This document shows, piece by piece, positions 33,306 to 41,892 of a DNA stretch of 45,299 bases (the first letter of the stretch is position 1; the number at the start of each line of letters is the position of its first letter). The stretch comes from a candidate division TM6 bacterium GW2011_GWF2_32_72 (lineage in GTDB: Bacteria > Babelota > Babeliae > Babelales > CAIQNR01). The stretch is from positions 1 through 45,299 of the forward strand of contig CAMCVM010000006.1 of the NCBI GenBank assembly GCA_945882015.1, read 5' to 3'. Both the position numbers and the translations under genes were made by a program. A model generated the notes under the pieces. The model searched no databases and was not told the DNA's origin. It was given only the letters and a program-made list of their open reading frames with translations.

Positions 33306-34838
33306 TTATTGTGGTCCACGCCCCTGCTGATTTGATTGATTTCCAAATCTGTGTTTATTTTTTTTGTTATGTTTTTTGTAGAAATTCCCTTGAAAATGAT
33401 TGTTTGGTTGTGGTTGCTGTGCTTGTTGAGTTTGCTGATTTTGAGATTGAGTTTCGGTGTGTCTTTGAACTTGTGGTTGCTGTGCTGCTTGTTGTTTACG
33501 CATAAACGTTGGAACATCCAAATCTTTTAAATGAATAATGTTTGAACCAAGTTCATTGGTTTGATGGCGCTCAAAATGCATTACTTCTTCTGATTCATCT
33601 TCTTGAAATGCCTCTTGGTTGTTAGTATGAACAACAGGTGCAGCTTGTAAAGGTACTTGACTATGGCATGCTACTGGTGCAACTTGTTGAGCAACCACTG
33701 GTTGAGGCTGCGCAACGTATTGTACTTTTTCTACGTGTGGGGCAATAGCTTCAACAACTGGTTGTGGTGCAGCTTGCACAATGACTTCTTTTTCTGGTAA
33801 AGGCATTGCTCCTGCTGGAATCTCTTTTACAAGGGTTGTCCCTTGTATTTTAAGTTCGGCTGTTTTTCCAGTAAATCCTGTAGCAATAACTGTTACCGCT
33901 ACTTCATCACCCAATGAATCATCAATAACTGAACCTAAAATGATATTTGCATCCGCATCAACTTGATCATAAATAACTGAAGCTGCTGCGCTAATTTCGT
34001 GAAGGCCAAGACCAGCGTTACCACTGATATTTAAAAGCACACCACGAGCTCCAGCAATTGACATATTTTCAAGTAATGGTGATGAAATTGCTGCAATTGC
34101 CGCTTTACGTGCTCTGTCTGGGCCAGAAGCTCTACCGGTACCCATAACAGCAAGGCCTTTGTCTTTCATAATTTCTCTGACATCTGCAAAGTCAACGTTA
34201 ATATGACCAGCTCGTGTAATAATATCAGAAACACCTTTAACTGATTGGTTTAATACTTCATTGATCATCTCAAAGCCTTGAATCATGGAAACTTTATCAT
34301 CAACCACTTCAAGTAGTTTTTGATTAGGAACAACTAATAATGTATCAGCATATTTTTTAACTTCTTCAATAGCTTTATCAGCAGAAGCTGCTCGTTTTCT
34401 TCCTTCAAAATCAAAGGGGCGAGTAACAACCACAATGGTCAAAATATTTTTTTCTTTTAAGGCTTTGGCGATAACCGGCAAGGCTCCTGAACCAGTTCCA
34501 CCGCCTCCGCCTGCTGTAAGAAAGACAATATCTGCGCCTTCTAATGCAGCAATTACTTTATCAAGATCTTCTTCAGCCGCTCGTTTTCCAATTTCTGGAT
34601 TTGCTCCGGCACCAAGTCCTTTAGTAGATTTTTGACCTATTTGAATCACATGGTCTGCTTTTGAAAGTTGTAACGCCTGTGAATCGGTATTAATTGCATA
34701 AAATTCAATACCTTTGTAATCAGATTGAACCATGCGATTAATGGTATTACCTCCGGCACCGCCAACTCCAACAACTTTAATTGAAGCTACAGGAATATGT
34801 TGTCCTTGTAATGCTTCTTCTCGTGCCAGCTCAATCAT
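33306..34838 (-). CDS. ftsZ: Cell division GTPase FtsZ with extended tail
   Basis: FtsZ polymerises into the division ring. The 510-residue protein has KVVGVGGAGGN, the tubulin signature GGGTGSG (112-118), a T7 region NVDFADVREIM, a Gln/Val/Pro-rich linker, and the conserved C-terminal core DLDVPTFMRKQ (about 439-449) that binds FtsA and other anchors. Unusually, about 60 further residues follow, first Gln/Asn-rich and then basic (KKHNKKNKHR). Most FtsZs end near the core. An AAAGGAG site precedes the ATG. ftsA lies 23 bp upstream in the same operon. Confidence 0.97.
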   Translation of the reverse strand: MIELAREEALQGQHIPVASIKVVGVGGAGGNTINRMVQSDYKGIEFYAINTDSQALQLSKADHVIQIGQKSTKGLGAGANPEIGKRAAEEDLDKVIAALEGADIVFLTAGGGGGTGSGALPVIAKALKEKNILTIVVVTRPFDFEGRKRAASADKAIEEVKKYADTLLVVPNQKLLEVVDDKVSMIQGFEMINEVLNQSVKGVSDIITRAGHINVDFADVREIMKDKGLAVMGTGRASGPDRARKAAIAAISSPLLENMSIAGARGVLLNISGNAGLGLHEISAAASVIYDQVDADANIILGSVIDDSLGDEVAVTVIATGFTGKTAELKIQGTTLVKEIPAGAMPLPEKEVIVQAAPQPVVEAIAPHVEKVQYVAQPQPVVAQQVAPVACHSQVPLQAAPVVHTNNQEAFQEDESEEVMHFERHQTNELGSNIIHLKDLDVPTFMRKQQAAQQPQVQRHTETQSQNQQTQQAQQPQPNNHFQGNFYKKHNKKNKHRFGNQSNQQGRGPQ

Positions 34839-34861
34839 TGTAATGCTCCTTTATTAAGACT

Positions 34862-36097
34862 TTAAAAAAAGTCTGATACCCATGACTTCATCCGTATTAA
34901 AAGGCCCGACATGCCTCTTTTATCTTGATCATCAAAATTAAATGAATGCTGTTGATGTGTTGCATGTAATAAAAGACCATATCCTGTTGCATAAATAGGA
35001 CTTTGCAGCATACTTGAAACGTCATGAATATGTGCTGGTCTTCCAATTCTTACTGGAATTTGAAAAATATCTTGTGCAACTTCTTGTAAACCATCAAGAA
35101 GTGCTCCGCCACCGGTAATAACTAATCCAGAAACCAATAAATGCTCTAGATTACGATGTAAAATTTCTTCATGAACCAAAGAAAGCAGTTCTTGTGCTCT
35201 TGGTTCAAGAATTGAAACTAATTGGCTTTGATGTACCATTCTGGTTTTACCCCCTTGGACCATCTCAACTTCTATCTCCTTATCTTGTTGTAGCAAACTA
35301 GAACACGCCAGTCCATATTCTCGTTTTATTCGCTCTGCATCACTGACTGTAGTGCGTAATCCGATAGCCAAATCATTGGTAAAATGATTACCTGCAATTG
35401 GAACAACCATGGTATGTCTAATGCTTCCTTTTTGATAAATTGCTAAATCTGCTGTTCCGCCTCCAATATCAAGCATTGCAACTCCGAGTTCCCGTTCATC
35501 ATCATTTAACACTGCTTGTGCCGAAGCAAGTTGCTCAAGAACAACATCTTGCACTTTAACTTCTGCCATTTGGCAACATTTTACTAAATCTTGGACCGAA
35601 GCAAACGAACCGGTAATAATGTGCACTTGCACCTCAAGTCGAATGCCATGCATACCTAGTGGGTCTGACAATCGCTCTTGCCCGTCTAAGCTGAAATATT
35701 GCGGCAAAACATGTAATACTTTTTGACCTTCTGCTAAAGGTATCGCTTTTGCTGCTGCGATAACCGCATTAATATCTTCTTGCCTTACTTGGCCATGTTC
35801 AAGTGGTACTGCGCCGTACGCATTGCGCGATTGAATATGCGCACCAGAAATCCCAACCGTTGCCGATTCAACTACCACATCAGCCATCATTTGCGCTTCA
35901 TTAACTGCTTTTTTGATTGATCTTGCTGCTTTTGCAATATCAACCACCACCCCTTTACGCAAACCTTCAGAGGGAACTTTGCCAATCCCTAAAATCTCAA
36001 CCTGTCCTTCTTCAAGTTTATGACCAATCAGTACGCAAATTTTGGTAGTTCCAACGTCAATAGCTGTCAAAATTTTGTTAGTAAATACTCTTTTCAT
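34862..36097 (-). CDS. ftsA: Cell division protein FtsA
   Basis: FtsA is the actin-like membrane tether of FtsZ. The 411-residue protein has the phosphate-1 motif AIDVGTTKICVLIG, the 1C domain (VVVESATVGISGAHIQSRN), phosphate-2 AMLDIGGGTADLAIY, the adenosine motif VITGGGALLDGL, and an amphipathic C-terminal helix (GLLIRMKSWVSDFF) for membrane binding. A GGGGGAG site precedes the ATG, which overlaps the end of ftsQ by 4 bp (ATGA). Length is usual. Confidence 0.97.
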   Translation of the reverse strand: MKRVFTNKILTAIDVGTTKICVLIGHKLEEGQVEILGIGKVPSEGLRKGVVVDIAKAARSIKKAVNEAQMMADVVVESATVGISGAHIQSRNAYGAVPLEHGQVRQEDINAVIAAAKAIPLAEGQKVLHVLPQYFSLDGQERLSDPLGMHGIRLEVQVHIITGSFASVQDLVKCCQMAEVKVQDVVLEQLASAQAVLNDDERELGVAMLDIGGGTADLAIYQKGSIRHTMVVPIAGNHFTNDLAIGLRTTVSDAERIKREYGLACSSLLQQDKEIEVEMVQGGKTRMVHQSQLVSILEPRAQELLSLVHEEILHRNLEHLLVSGLVITGGGALLDGLQEVAQDIFQIPVRIGRPAHIHDVSSMLQSPIYATGYGLLLHATHQQHSFNFDDQDKRGMSGLLIRMKSWVSDFF

Positions 36098-36801
36098 ACC
36101 CGCTCCCCCTTTTGATTAAAAAGAATTATTTGATTTTTAAATCTAACATCAAACCACCAGGCCTGTTTTTTCCCTGGCACTGTTTTTATCTTCTCTTTAA
36201 GCACCTGACAATGTTTTATTAAATCTTGCGAAAATACTGTTTGGTCAGATGCCAAAATAACATACTGGTTTTGTTTATCTTGTAATTCAATATGTGTAGG
36301 GTCATGCCATGTCACATGATAATCTTTACAAAGCTGTTGAGCATAGCGACTCATAAACCGACGAAATGGTAAACTAACTGCTCCCTCTTCTTGTTTAACG
36401 CTCACCATTGGAACTAAAGCTAAGCACTCTGCTGTAAAGAGATTACTTTCAACAATGTTGCCCGCTTTAGTTAACAATTTTGCATGATTAAGAATGACAA
36501 CTGGATCTTGAGCTGTCATTGAAACACTGATGTTTTTATCAGGAAATGTAAAAATTTTAACACTCTCAACAACGCAAAATTGATCTTTTATAATCTCAGC
36601 TAAAAGATAAGACGGCGTAGAAATTTTTTGTTGCTCTTCTAAAAAATTATTTATTGCCGTACGAAAAAGAACCGAAAACCGCTGATCAAAATGGGCTTTG
36701 ATTTTATGACAGGCAAAAAGACTCTTTTTTTTTTGCTGAGTAAAAAAAAAGTATGCTGTAGTAGTTATTATACAAAACATGACCATTATCTTGAACTTCA
36801 T
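36094..36801 (-). CDS. ftsQ: FtsQ/DivIB-like division protein
   Basis: The 235-residue protein has one N-terminal membrane helix (residues 5-20) and a periplasmic part with a POTRA-like stretch (FPDKNISVSMTAQDPVVILN) and a C-terminal WFDVRFKNQIIL strand, both typical of FtsQ. Overall identity to known FtsQ looks low, and the call rests on topology, these two elements and position directly before ftsA with a 4-bp overlap. It would link the divisome in the periplasm. No mur or ddl genes accompany it. Confidence 0.72.
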   Translation of the reverse strand: MKFKIMVMFCIITTTAYFFFTQQKKKSLFACHKIKAHFDQRFSVLFRTAINNFLEEQQKISTPSYLLAEIIKDQFCVVESVKIFTFPDKNISVSMTAQDPVVILNHAKLLTKAGNIVESNLFTAECLALVPMVSVKQEEGAVSLPFRRFMSRYAQQLCKDYHVTWHDPTHIELQDKQNQYVILASDQTVFSQDLIKHCQVLKEKIKTVPGKKQAWWFDVRFKNQIILFNQKGERV

Positions 36802-36859
36802 ACTACCCCTTAAAAAGTGTCCCCTCTTATTAAGATCTACTTTTTTTAAGGCAAAAGAG

Positions 36860-36878
36860 TCAATGATTCAGTCATTGA
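36860..36878. promoter_or_regulatory. Palindrome overlapping the -35 of the ftsQAZ promoter
   Basis: TCAATGA (36860-36866) and TCATTGA (36872-36878) form a 7-bp inverted repeat with a 5-nt spacer, 60-80 bp upstream of ftsQ. On the minus strand a TTGACT -35 (plus 36858-36863) overlaps it, followed 18 bp on by TAGATC. An operator is possible. Confidence 0.35.
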
Positions 36879-36893
36879 GTTAGATGCTCTCTG

Positions 36894-37631
36894 CTATTTT
36901 TGCTGGTATGCAATCATAAATAAAACAATCCCTGCTGCAACAGAAGCATTGTAAGAAACATCTTTAACCTGCTGTGGCAAAGTAATGACCGTTCCTGCTT
37001 TTAGAGCTTCTGGGCTTACCCCTTTACCTTCGCTACCAATAATAACGCACAAAGGCTTTTGATACTTTAAGGTAGTTGCATCTTGTTTTGCCCCAAGTGC
37101 TGTTACATAAACGGCATAACCTGATTCTTTTAATAATTGTAAAGCATGAGCAACAGAAGAAGCTTGAAAAATTGGCATTCTTTCGGCAAGACCGGCTGAA
37201 GCTTTTAAAGCAGCGCCACTTAATGGAGCAGCTTGGCGCGTACAAATAATAATTCCATTAACCCCGGTACAATAAGCAGTTCTGATAATTGCACCAAAAT
37301 TGCGAACATCTTGCACCCCATCAAGTAATACTAAAAATGGTTCTTTTGATGGATTAAAAAATGATTTACGAAAAGCAAACGGAGCTACTAAAGCAACAAC
37401 ACCTTGATGGTCAGTAGTACCTGCTTTATGACTCAACTGCTCTCTACTTAAATGGTGCACAGTAACCGGGTATTTTGGTAAAAAAGCTGCAATTTCTTTC
37501 CACACTTTTGGTTCTGGTTTTAAGGTATAAAGCTCTAAAACTTTACGTTGCTTTGCCTTAAGCAGTTCTAATAACGGATGCACTCCGTAAATAATTTCGC
37601 CAACGTGTGTAACCGGTTTTCTTTTGATCAT
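36894..37631 (-). CDS. rlmB: RlmB-type 23S rRNA 2'-O-methyltransferase
   Basis: This SPOUT enzyme (TrmH family) methylates the 2'-hydroxyl of a guanosine in 23S rRNA. The 245-residue protein has the N-terminal substrate-binding domain (YGVHPLLELL, HHLSREQLSHKAGTTDHQGV) and the knotted domain motifs DGVQDVRNFGAIIRTA, IGSEGKGVSP and LPQQVKDVSYNASVAAGI. Length is that of E. coli RlmB (243). AAAGGA precedes the ATG. It lies upstream of ftsQ on the same strand with a 92-bp gap that holds a palindrome. Confidence 0.95.
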   Translation of the reverse strand: MIKRKPVTHVGEIIYGVHPLLELLKAKQRKVLELYTLKPEPKVWKEIAAFLPKYPVTVHHLSREQLSHKAGTTDHQGVVALVAPFAFRKSFFNPSKEPFLVLLDGVQDVRNFGAIIRTAYCTGVNGIIICTRQAAPLSGAALKASAGLAERMPIFQASSVAHALQLLKESGYAVYVTALGAKQDATTLKYQKPLCVIIGSEGKGVSPEALKAGTVITLPQQVKDVSYNASVAAGIVLFMIAYQQK

Positions 37632-37676
37632 AAAATCCTTTAAATCATTATTTTAAAAGAGAGTATACCATATTTT

Positions 37677-37705
37677 TTGGACCATTGCGCACTTTTTGCT
37701 ATACT
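37677..37705 (+). promoter_or_regulatory. Promoter of the dNK-family kinase
   Basis: TTGGAC (37677-37682) and TATACT (37700-37705) are separated by 17 bp, 42 bp before the GTG at 37748. On the minus strand a TATACT (plus 37663-37668) may be the -10 for rlmB. Confidence 0.5.
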
Positions 37706-37747
37706 GCACTCTACTTTTTAAAAAAGTTACTACAAAAAGGAATAACA

Positions 37748-38458
37748 GTGTTTTTACTTGAAGGCAATATGGGAGCAGGCAAATCAACATTACTCAAACT
37801 TATTGCTCAGCACGCCCCAGAACTCACGATAGTTTTTGAACCTGTTACTGCTTGGCACAGCGATAATCAGAATCAATCAATCTTGACCCACTTTTACCAA
37901 GATCAAAATCGTTGGGCTTATACTATGGAAAAAGCTGCCTTACTAACACGGGTAAAAGAGTACCTTAAAGAACAACAAGATCCTACAAAGCCTAAAATTA
38001 TGGAACGTTCTTTATATTCTGGCTATTACTGTTTTGCAAGAAATGGCTATTTACAAGGAACTTTATCAGATATTGAATGGAATATTTACAACAATTGGTT
38101 CAATTTTCTTGTCACATCAAAATGCAAAAAACCATCAGGTTTTATTTATTTATACACAACCCCAGAAACTTGCTACACAAGAATGCACAAAAGAAAAAGA
38201 GCTGGTGAAGATATTGTCCCTCTTGCATACCTGATCCAGATTCATCAAGCTCATGAAAATTTTTTAAGACATAAAGATATTATGGCTGAACTTAAAACAG
38301 TGCCTGTCTTAGAACTTGATGGAACACAAGATTTTTCTAATAATTCTGAACGTATTGCCGACTTTATTCAAAAAATAAGAACCTTTATTCAAGCTCACCA
38401 GGCTCATCCCCCTTTTGAGTTACATTCACCAAAAAAATCAAGCCTTTTACAAGCCTAA
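37748..38458 (+). CDS. Deoxynucleoside kinase family protein
   Basis: I place the start at a GTG at 37748, seven bases after AAAAGG. The protein then begins directly with the beta strand and P-loop GNMGAGKS (residues 6-13), as in this family; the frame upstream to 37685 overlaps the promoter. The 236-residue enzyme has FEPV (E31), the ERS motif (86-88), a basic lid RMHKRKRAGED and a VLELDGTQDF C-terminal strand. This is the dNK/dCK/dGK family, which phosphorylates host-derived deoxynucleosides with ATP. Which nucleoside is used cannot be read. It suits a salvage-dependent parasite. Confidence 0.9.
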   Translation: MFLLEGNMGAGKSTLLKLIAQHAPELTIVFEPVTAWHSDNQNQSILTHFYQDQNRWAYTMEKAALLTRVKEYLKEQQDPTKPKIMERSLYSGYYCFARNGYLQGTLSDIEWNIYNNWFNFLVTSKCKKPSGFIYLYTTPETCYTRMHKRKRAGEDIVPLAYLIQIHQAHENFLRHKDIMAELKTVPVLELDGTQDFSNNSERIADFIQKIRTFIQAHQAHPPFELHSPKKSSLLQA

Positions 38459-38506
38459 ATAAGCTCAAAACAACGATTACTGGCTTAAGCTTAAACATGA
38501 CCCCTT

Positions 38507-38535
38507 TTGACAGTCCAACAGCTATGAATTATTCT
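38507..38535 (+). promoter_or_regulatory. Promoter of the 38.6-39.8 kb exported-protein operon
   Basis: A consensus TTGACA (38507-38512) and TATTCT (38530-38535) with a 17-bp spacer lie about 50 bp before the ATG at 38587. Confidence 0.55.
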
Positions 38536-38586
38536 TAATTGTAATAAATAAGAGGTTTTATTAAATGGAATGTTTTGGAGGTTATT

Positions 38587-39120
38587 ATGTCTTATATAAA
38601 AATGATAATTATGGCACTTACGTGTGTCATTTTTCAAGATGCAATACAAGCTACTTTGCCTGTAAGAGCAGGACTGAGTTATGTAAAAAGAGCAGGAGCA
38701 AGAAATCCAAATTATTTTTTAAATCCTATTATCAACAAACAAAGAATTGGAAGATTGCCGATTCCTGAAGGCGTTACACTGCATCCTCTTGATACCGTAA
38801 CAACACCAACAGCTTCAAGTAGCTCAGTTGTTACCACTACAGAGGAATCATCCTCAGCTAAAAAGGTTATTTTTTCACTGCTAGATCAACATAAAAAAAT
38901 CTTAGTAGATCTTGCAGTAGTTGTTGCTTCATTAAATTTAGATGGTGTAGATCTTACAGATTTATTAGCTATTAAAGATGCTTTTAGAAACAACCCTCTT
39001 TTACCAACAGCGTTATCTATAAAACTACAAACTATTATAGCAAAACAAGAAAGCCTTACTTTAAGGTCTAAATTTTTAAGAACTCAACAAAGCTTTAATG
39101 ACGCTAAAACATTAAAATAA
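38587..39120 (+). CDS. Exported protein of unknown function
   Basis: The start at 38587 follows a GGAGG site; the frame also opens at 38575. The 177-residue protein has a signal sequence (MIIMALTCVIFQDAIQA), a Ser/Thr-rich stretch around residues 75-95 and a helical C-terminal region. It is the first of three exported small proteins ending at the hairpin at 39868. No domain is recognised. Confidence 0.72.
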   Translation: MSYIKMIIMALTCVIFQDAIQATLPVRAGLSYVKRAGARNPNYFLNPIINKQRIGRLPIPEGVTLHPLDTVTTPTASSSSVVTTTEESSSAKKVIFSLLDQHKKILVDLAVVVASLNLDGVDLTDLLAIKDAFRNNPLLPTALSIKLQTIIAKQESLTLRSKFLRTQQSFNDAKTLK

Positions 39121-39134
39121 ATCAGGGAGATATT

Positions 39135-39419
39135 ATGTTTAAATTAAAAAAAATCATACTTTTTGCATTGGTAAGTTGTTTGACACAATCAACATACACC
39201 ATGCAACGCGCAAGAGGATTTATTCAAAGACAACGTGTCGTAGCACAAGCTATGAAACCATTTGCAAAAGAAACAGCACGTAATTTAACTGCAAGTTATT
39301 TAGTCACACAACAAATTGTAAGTACTCGAGCTGAAGGCATCGTGTTGCTTGACATTTTAAAAATGCAAGCACAAATAGCCGCTACAAAAATGAAAATCTT
39401 TCTATGGGGGAAAAATTAA
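39135..39419 (+). CDS. Small exported protein
   Basis: The 94-residue protein has a signal peptide (MFKLKKIILFALVSCLTQSTYT) and a basic, helical mature part rich in Ala, Arg and Gln. AGGGAG precedes the ATG. Its stop overlaps the next start (TAATG), so translation is coupled. No family is recognised. Confidence 0.7.
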   Translation: MFKLKKIILFALVSCLTQSTYTMQRARGFIQRQRVVAQAMKPFAKETARNLTASYLVTQQIVSTRAEGIVLLDILKMQAQIAATKMKIFLWGKN

Positions 39420-39841
39420 TGAAGAAATTATTATTTACAATAGCAATCTGCGCATCTTTTTTTAAAACACACACTGCTTTAAAACAAGTTACTCGTTTAG
39501 TAACTCCAGCAAGACATGCTTTAGTAACCTACCAATCAAAACCATCAACTGTGTCTAAGATTTATAGAAATCCAGTTACTGATTTTGTCAAGGAAATGAT
39601 CAGCCTAAGGGCTACACAAGAAGCATTTATAGAAAGCGCAAGAAATCTTAGAGTAGCAGTTGAAGAAGCTGCAAATGCTTATAGACAGCAAAGACTTTTA
39701 AGTAACGCACGAATTGAAGAACTCAAAGGATTTAAAGCTGCAAATGATACTGTTCAAAAATGTGGCAGATGGGCTACAAATGCCTTTGCTGGAATTATTG
39801 GATTTTTAACAGTAAAAAATGCTTTTCAAGAAAAGAATTAA
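39419..39841 (+). CDS. Small exported protein
   Basis: The start at 39419 overlaps the preceding stop; the frame opens at 39404, but the signal peptide (MKKLLFTIAICASFFKTHTA) begins at this ATG and the GGGGG at 39405 acts as its ribosome binding site. The 140-residue mature part is helical, with RATQEAFIESARNLRVAVEE, and has a hydrophobic C-terminal segment (AFAGIIGFLTV) that may insert in a membrane. Function is unknown. Confidence 0.7.
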   Translation: MKKLLFTIAICASFFKTHTALKQVTRLVTPARHALVTYQSKPSTVSKIYRNPVTDFVKEMISLRATQEAFIESARNLRVAVEEAANAYRQQRLLSNARIEELKGFKAANDTVQKCGRWATNAFAGIIGFLTVKNAFQEKN

Positions 39842-39867
39842 GAGTTCATAAAGAACTAATAGTTAAA

Positions 39868-39902
39868 ATAAAAAAGAGCCAAAAACTTTGGCTCTTTTTT
39901 AT
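39868..39902. terminator. Perfect 16-bp bidirectional terminator
   Basis: Arms 39868-39883 and 39887-39902 are perfectly complementary with a 3-nt loop. The AGAGCC core is flanked by A and T runs. It ends both the exported-protein operon and the convergent tyrS. Confidence 0.88.
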
Positions 39903-41086
39903 GTGAGTTTATAAATACGATGTTTGCCAACTTTAAGAACCATGCCCGATTGCCAGGTAATTAAAGCTTTAAAGTCAGAAACTGTTATTCCATCAATTTC
40001 AATTGCTTTTGATTCAATTAAACGTTTTACTTCTGATGAAGAAGTAACTGCATTAATTGTTTTAAGCAAATCAACAATCCATAAAGGGTTAGCTGTACCG
40101 GCAGGCAACGCAACTTCTTGCGCTTGTGATAAGTCTTTTTTCTGGAACAACGACTCAAATTGCTGTTGTGCACTGTCAGCTTCTTGTGCTGACCAGAACA
40201 GAGCAACAATAGCGTGCGCTATTTCTTTTTTGAGATTCATTGGATGCTCTTTTTGTTCAAAAACAGCCAATTTCCGTTGCGTAAGAACTTCATCTGACCA
40301 TAACAACAATACTTTTGCATAACGCCACATTAACTCATCTGAAATTGACATTAATTTACCAAATGCTTGCTCTGCTTTTTCAGTAAGCCCAATATAATTA
40401 TTCAGCGATTTAGACATCTTTTGCACGCCGTCAAGACCTTCAATTAACGGTGTGGTAAGAATCACTTGTGGCTCTTGGGCATATTGTTCTTGTAGCAATC
40501 TACCCATTAATAAATTAAAGGTTTGATCAGTCCCGCCTAATTCAATGTCTGCTGCAAGTTCAACTGAATCATACCCTTGCATTAACGGATACAGCAGTTC
40601 ATGGAAACTAATTGGCTGATTCTGTTTTAATCGATTTGCAAAATCTTCCCGTTCAATTAAACGAGCAACAGTAACTTTTGCACACAATCCTACAAAATCT
40701 CGTGCTGTTAGTTTATCAAGCCACTCAGAATTATAACGAATTTCTACTTTTTTTGAGTCAAGAATACGACCTACTTGTTCAAAATATGTTTGAGTATTTT
40801 TTGCAATAGCTTCTTTTGAAAGTGGCGGCCTTGTTTTTGATTTACCTGTTGGGTCACCGATTGCAGCGGTAAAGTCCCCAATTAAGAAAATAATTTTGTG
40901 CCCTAAATCTTGGAACTGTTTTAATTTTTTAAGTACCACAGCGTGACCAAGATGCAAATCAGGTGATGTTGGGTCCATTCCCAGTTTAATAACAAGTTTT
41001 TTACCAGAAGCCAATTTTTTTGCTAATTCATTTTCTGGTAATGCTGCAACCACACCTTGCATGAGCATATTTAAATCTTTATTCAT
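39899..41086 (-). CDS. tyrS: Tyrosyl-tRNA synthetase
   Basis: The 395-residue class I synthetase charges tRNA-Tyr. It has the HIGH-type motif HLGH (45-48) in DPTSPDLHLGHAV, the GDFTAAIGDPTG segment, KMSKS (223-227) and a C-terminal S4 domain (LIESKAIEIDGITV). The first motif and spacing resemble the TyrZ-like bacterial subclass. The start at 41086 is preceded by AGGTG; the frame to 41116 would overlap the upstream gene. No T-box leader is visible. It is downstream of the M50-like membrane gene on the same strand. Confidence 0.97.
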   Translation of the reverse strand: MNKDLNMLMQGVVAALPENELAKKLASGKKLVIKLGMDPTSPDLHLGHAVVLKKLKQFQDLGHKIIFLIGDFTAAIGDPTGKSKTRPPLSKEAIAKNTQTYFEQVGRILDSKKVEIRYNSEWLDKLTARDFVGLCAKVTVARLIEREDFANRLKQNQPISFHELLYPLMQGYDSVELAADIELGGTDQTFNLLMGRLLQEQYAQEPQVILTTPLIEGLDGVQKMSKSLNNYIGLTEKAEQAFGKLMSISDELMWRYAKVLLLWSDEVLTQRKLAVFEQKEHPMNLKKEIAHAIVALFWSAQEADSAQQQFESLFQKKDLSQAQEVALPAGTANPLWIVDLLKTINAVTSSSEVKRLIESKAIEIDGITVSDFKALITWQSGMVLKVGKHRIYKLT

Positions 41087-41094
41087 TTTTTCAC

Positions 41095-41814
41095 CTACCC
41101 TATAATGCCTATGCAATATGCTAAAATATATGCAATTAATGTTACAAAATTAATAATAGAATCCTGCACTACATAAATTAAAACATACAATAATAACAAC
41201 GGCCCAAACAACATAATCATGTCTGCATACTCATTATCTTGTAATGCATTTTCAAAAAAATAAAAGTACATAAAATGAAAACAGTTAATAATCAATCCAA
41301 ACGCGGACATAAGGGTTGCCATTAAAAAGAACGTCATTAAAAACCAAGTAGCAATCATACCTAATGTAGAAATATGAGGAGTGACAAGTTCAACGTTATG
41401 TAATGTCATTGCACGATTAAGTAAAAACAAAGCTTGTGCTCCGTGCAAAGCAATCAATCCAAAAAATGCAATAATTGCTATGATAATTGCTGCAAAACTA
41501 TCTGAAAAATAAACTGCCGCAAGCTTAAAACCTCTGTACCTACCCTGTATTACAACTGGATTAATAGGAATATAACGACCCAATCCAAATGGCATATAAA
41601 GATGAATTACCTGTAACCACACAATTAAAACAATCCAAATTCTACTGACATGAGCAAATGGATTTAAAGTCAAAAAACCAAAAGATTCAGGGGTATTGTC
41701 TCCCATTTTTTCAGCTACTAAAGCCCTTGTGTAACCTATAAGGGAAGAGCAAATAAAATAGGTAAACAATACAGAAACCATACTAATCAGAAGCTCAACG
41801 CCTTTTATTGTCAT
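41095..41814 (-). CDS. Site-2-protease-like (M50) membrane protein lacking catalytic residues
   Basis: The 239-residue protein has about six membrane helices. The segment AEKMGDNTPESFGFLTLNPF, then AHVSRIW and FGLGRYIPINP, parallels the conserved GD-T-x-GRLTLNP-x-HID and FGW-x-KPVPVNP elements of M50 site-2 proteases. However, the preceding zinc motif HExxHA is replaced by IGYTRA, and no second metal ligand motif (NPDG) is evident. It is therefore probably a pseudoprotease or a membrane scaffold. The start has AAGAGG upstream and a good promoter at 41850-41878. tyrS follows after 8 bp. Confidence 0.68.
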   Translation of the reverse strand: MTIKGVELLISMVSVLFTYFICSSLIGYTRALVAEKMGDNTPESFGFLTLNPFAHVSRIWIVLIVWLQVIHLYMPFGLGRYIPINPVVIQGRYRGFKLAAVYFSDSFAAIIIAIIAFFGLIALHGAQALFLLNRAMTLHNVELVTPHISTLGMIATWFLMTFFLMATLMSAFGLIINCFHFMYFYFFENALQDNEYADMIMLFGPLLLLYVLIYVVQDSIINFVTLIAYILAYCIGIIG

Positions 41815-41849
41815 AAAATACCTCTTATTTAAGCTCCCTCTTTTTAAAA

Positions 41850-41878
41850 AGTGTAATTTTATTTAAACAAAGGGTCAA
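41850..41878 (-). promoter_or_regulatory. Divergent promoter, M50-like/tyrS side
   Basis: On the minus strand TTGACC (plus 41873-41878) and TACACT (plus 41850-41855) lie 17 bp apart. The -35 forms one arm of a 7-bp palindrome (41873-41879/41892-41898) whose other arm is the valS -35. Confidence 0.55.
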
Positions 41879-41892
41879 ATCAAGGGATCTCT

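Noticed and set aside
38565-38768. Alternative frame overlapping the exported gene at 38587
   Set aside because: The GGAGG site and signal peptide favour the frame starting at 38587.
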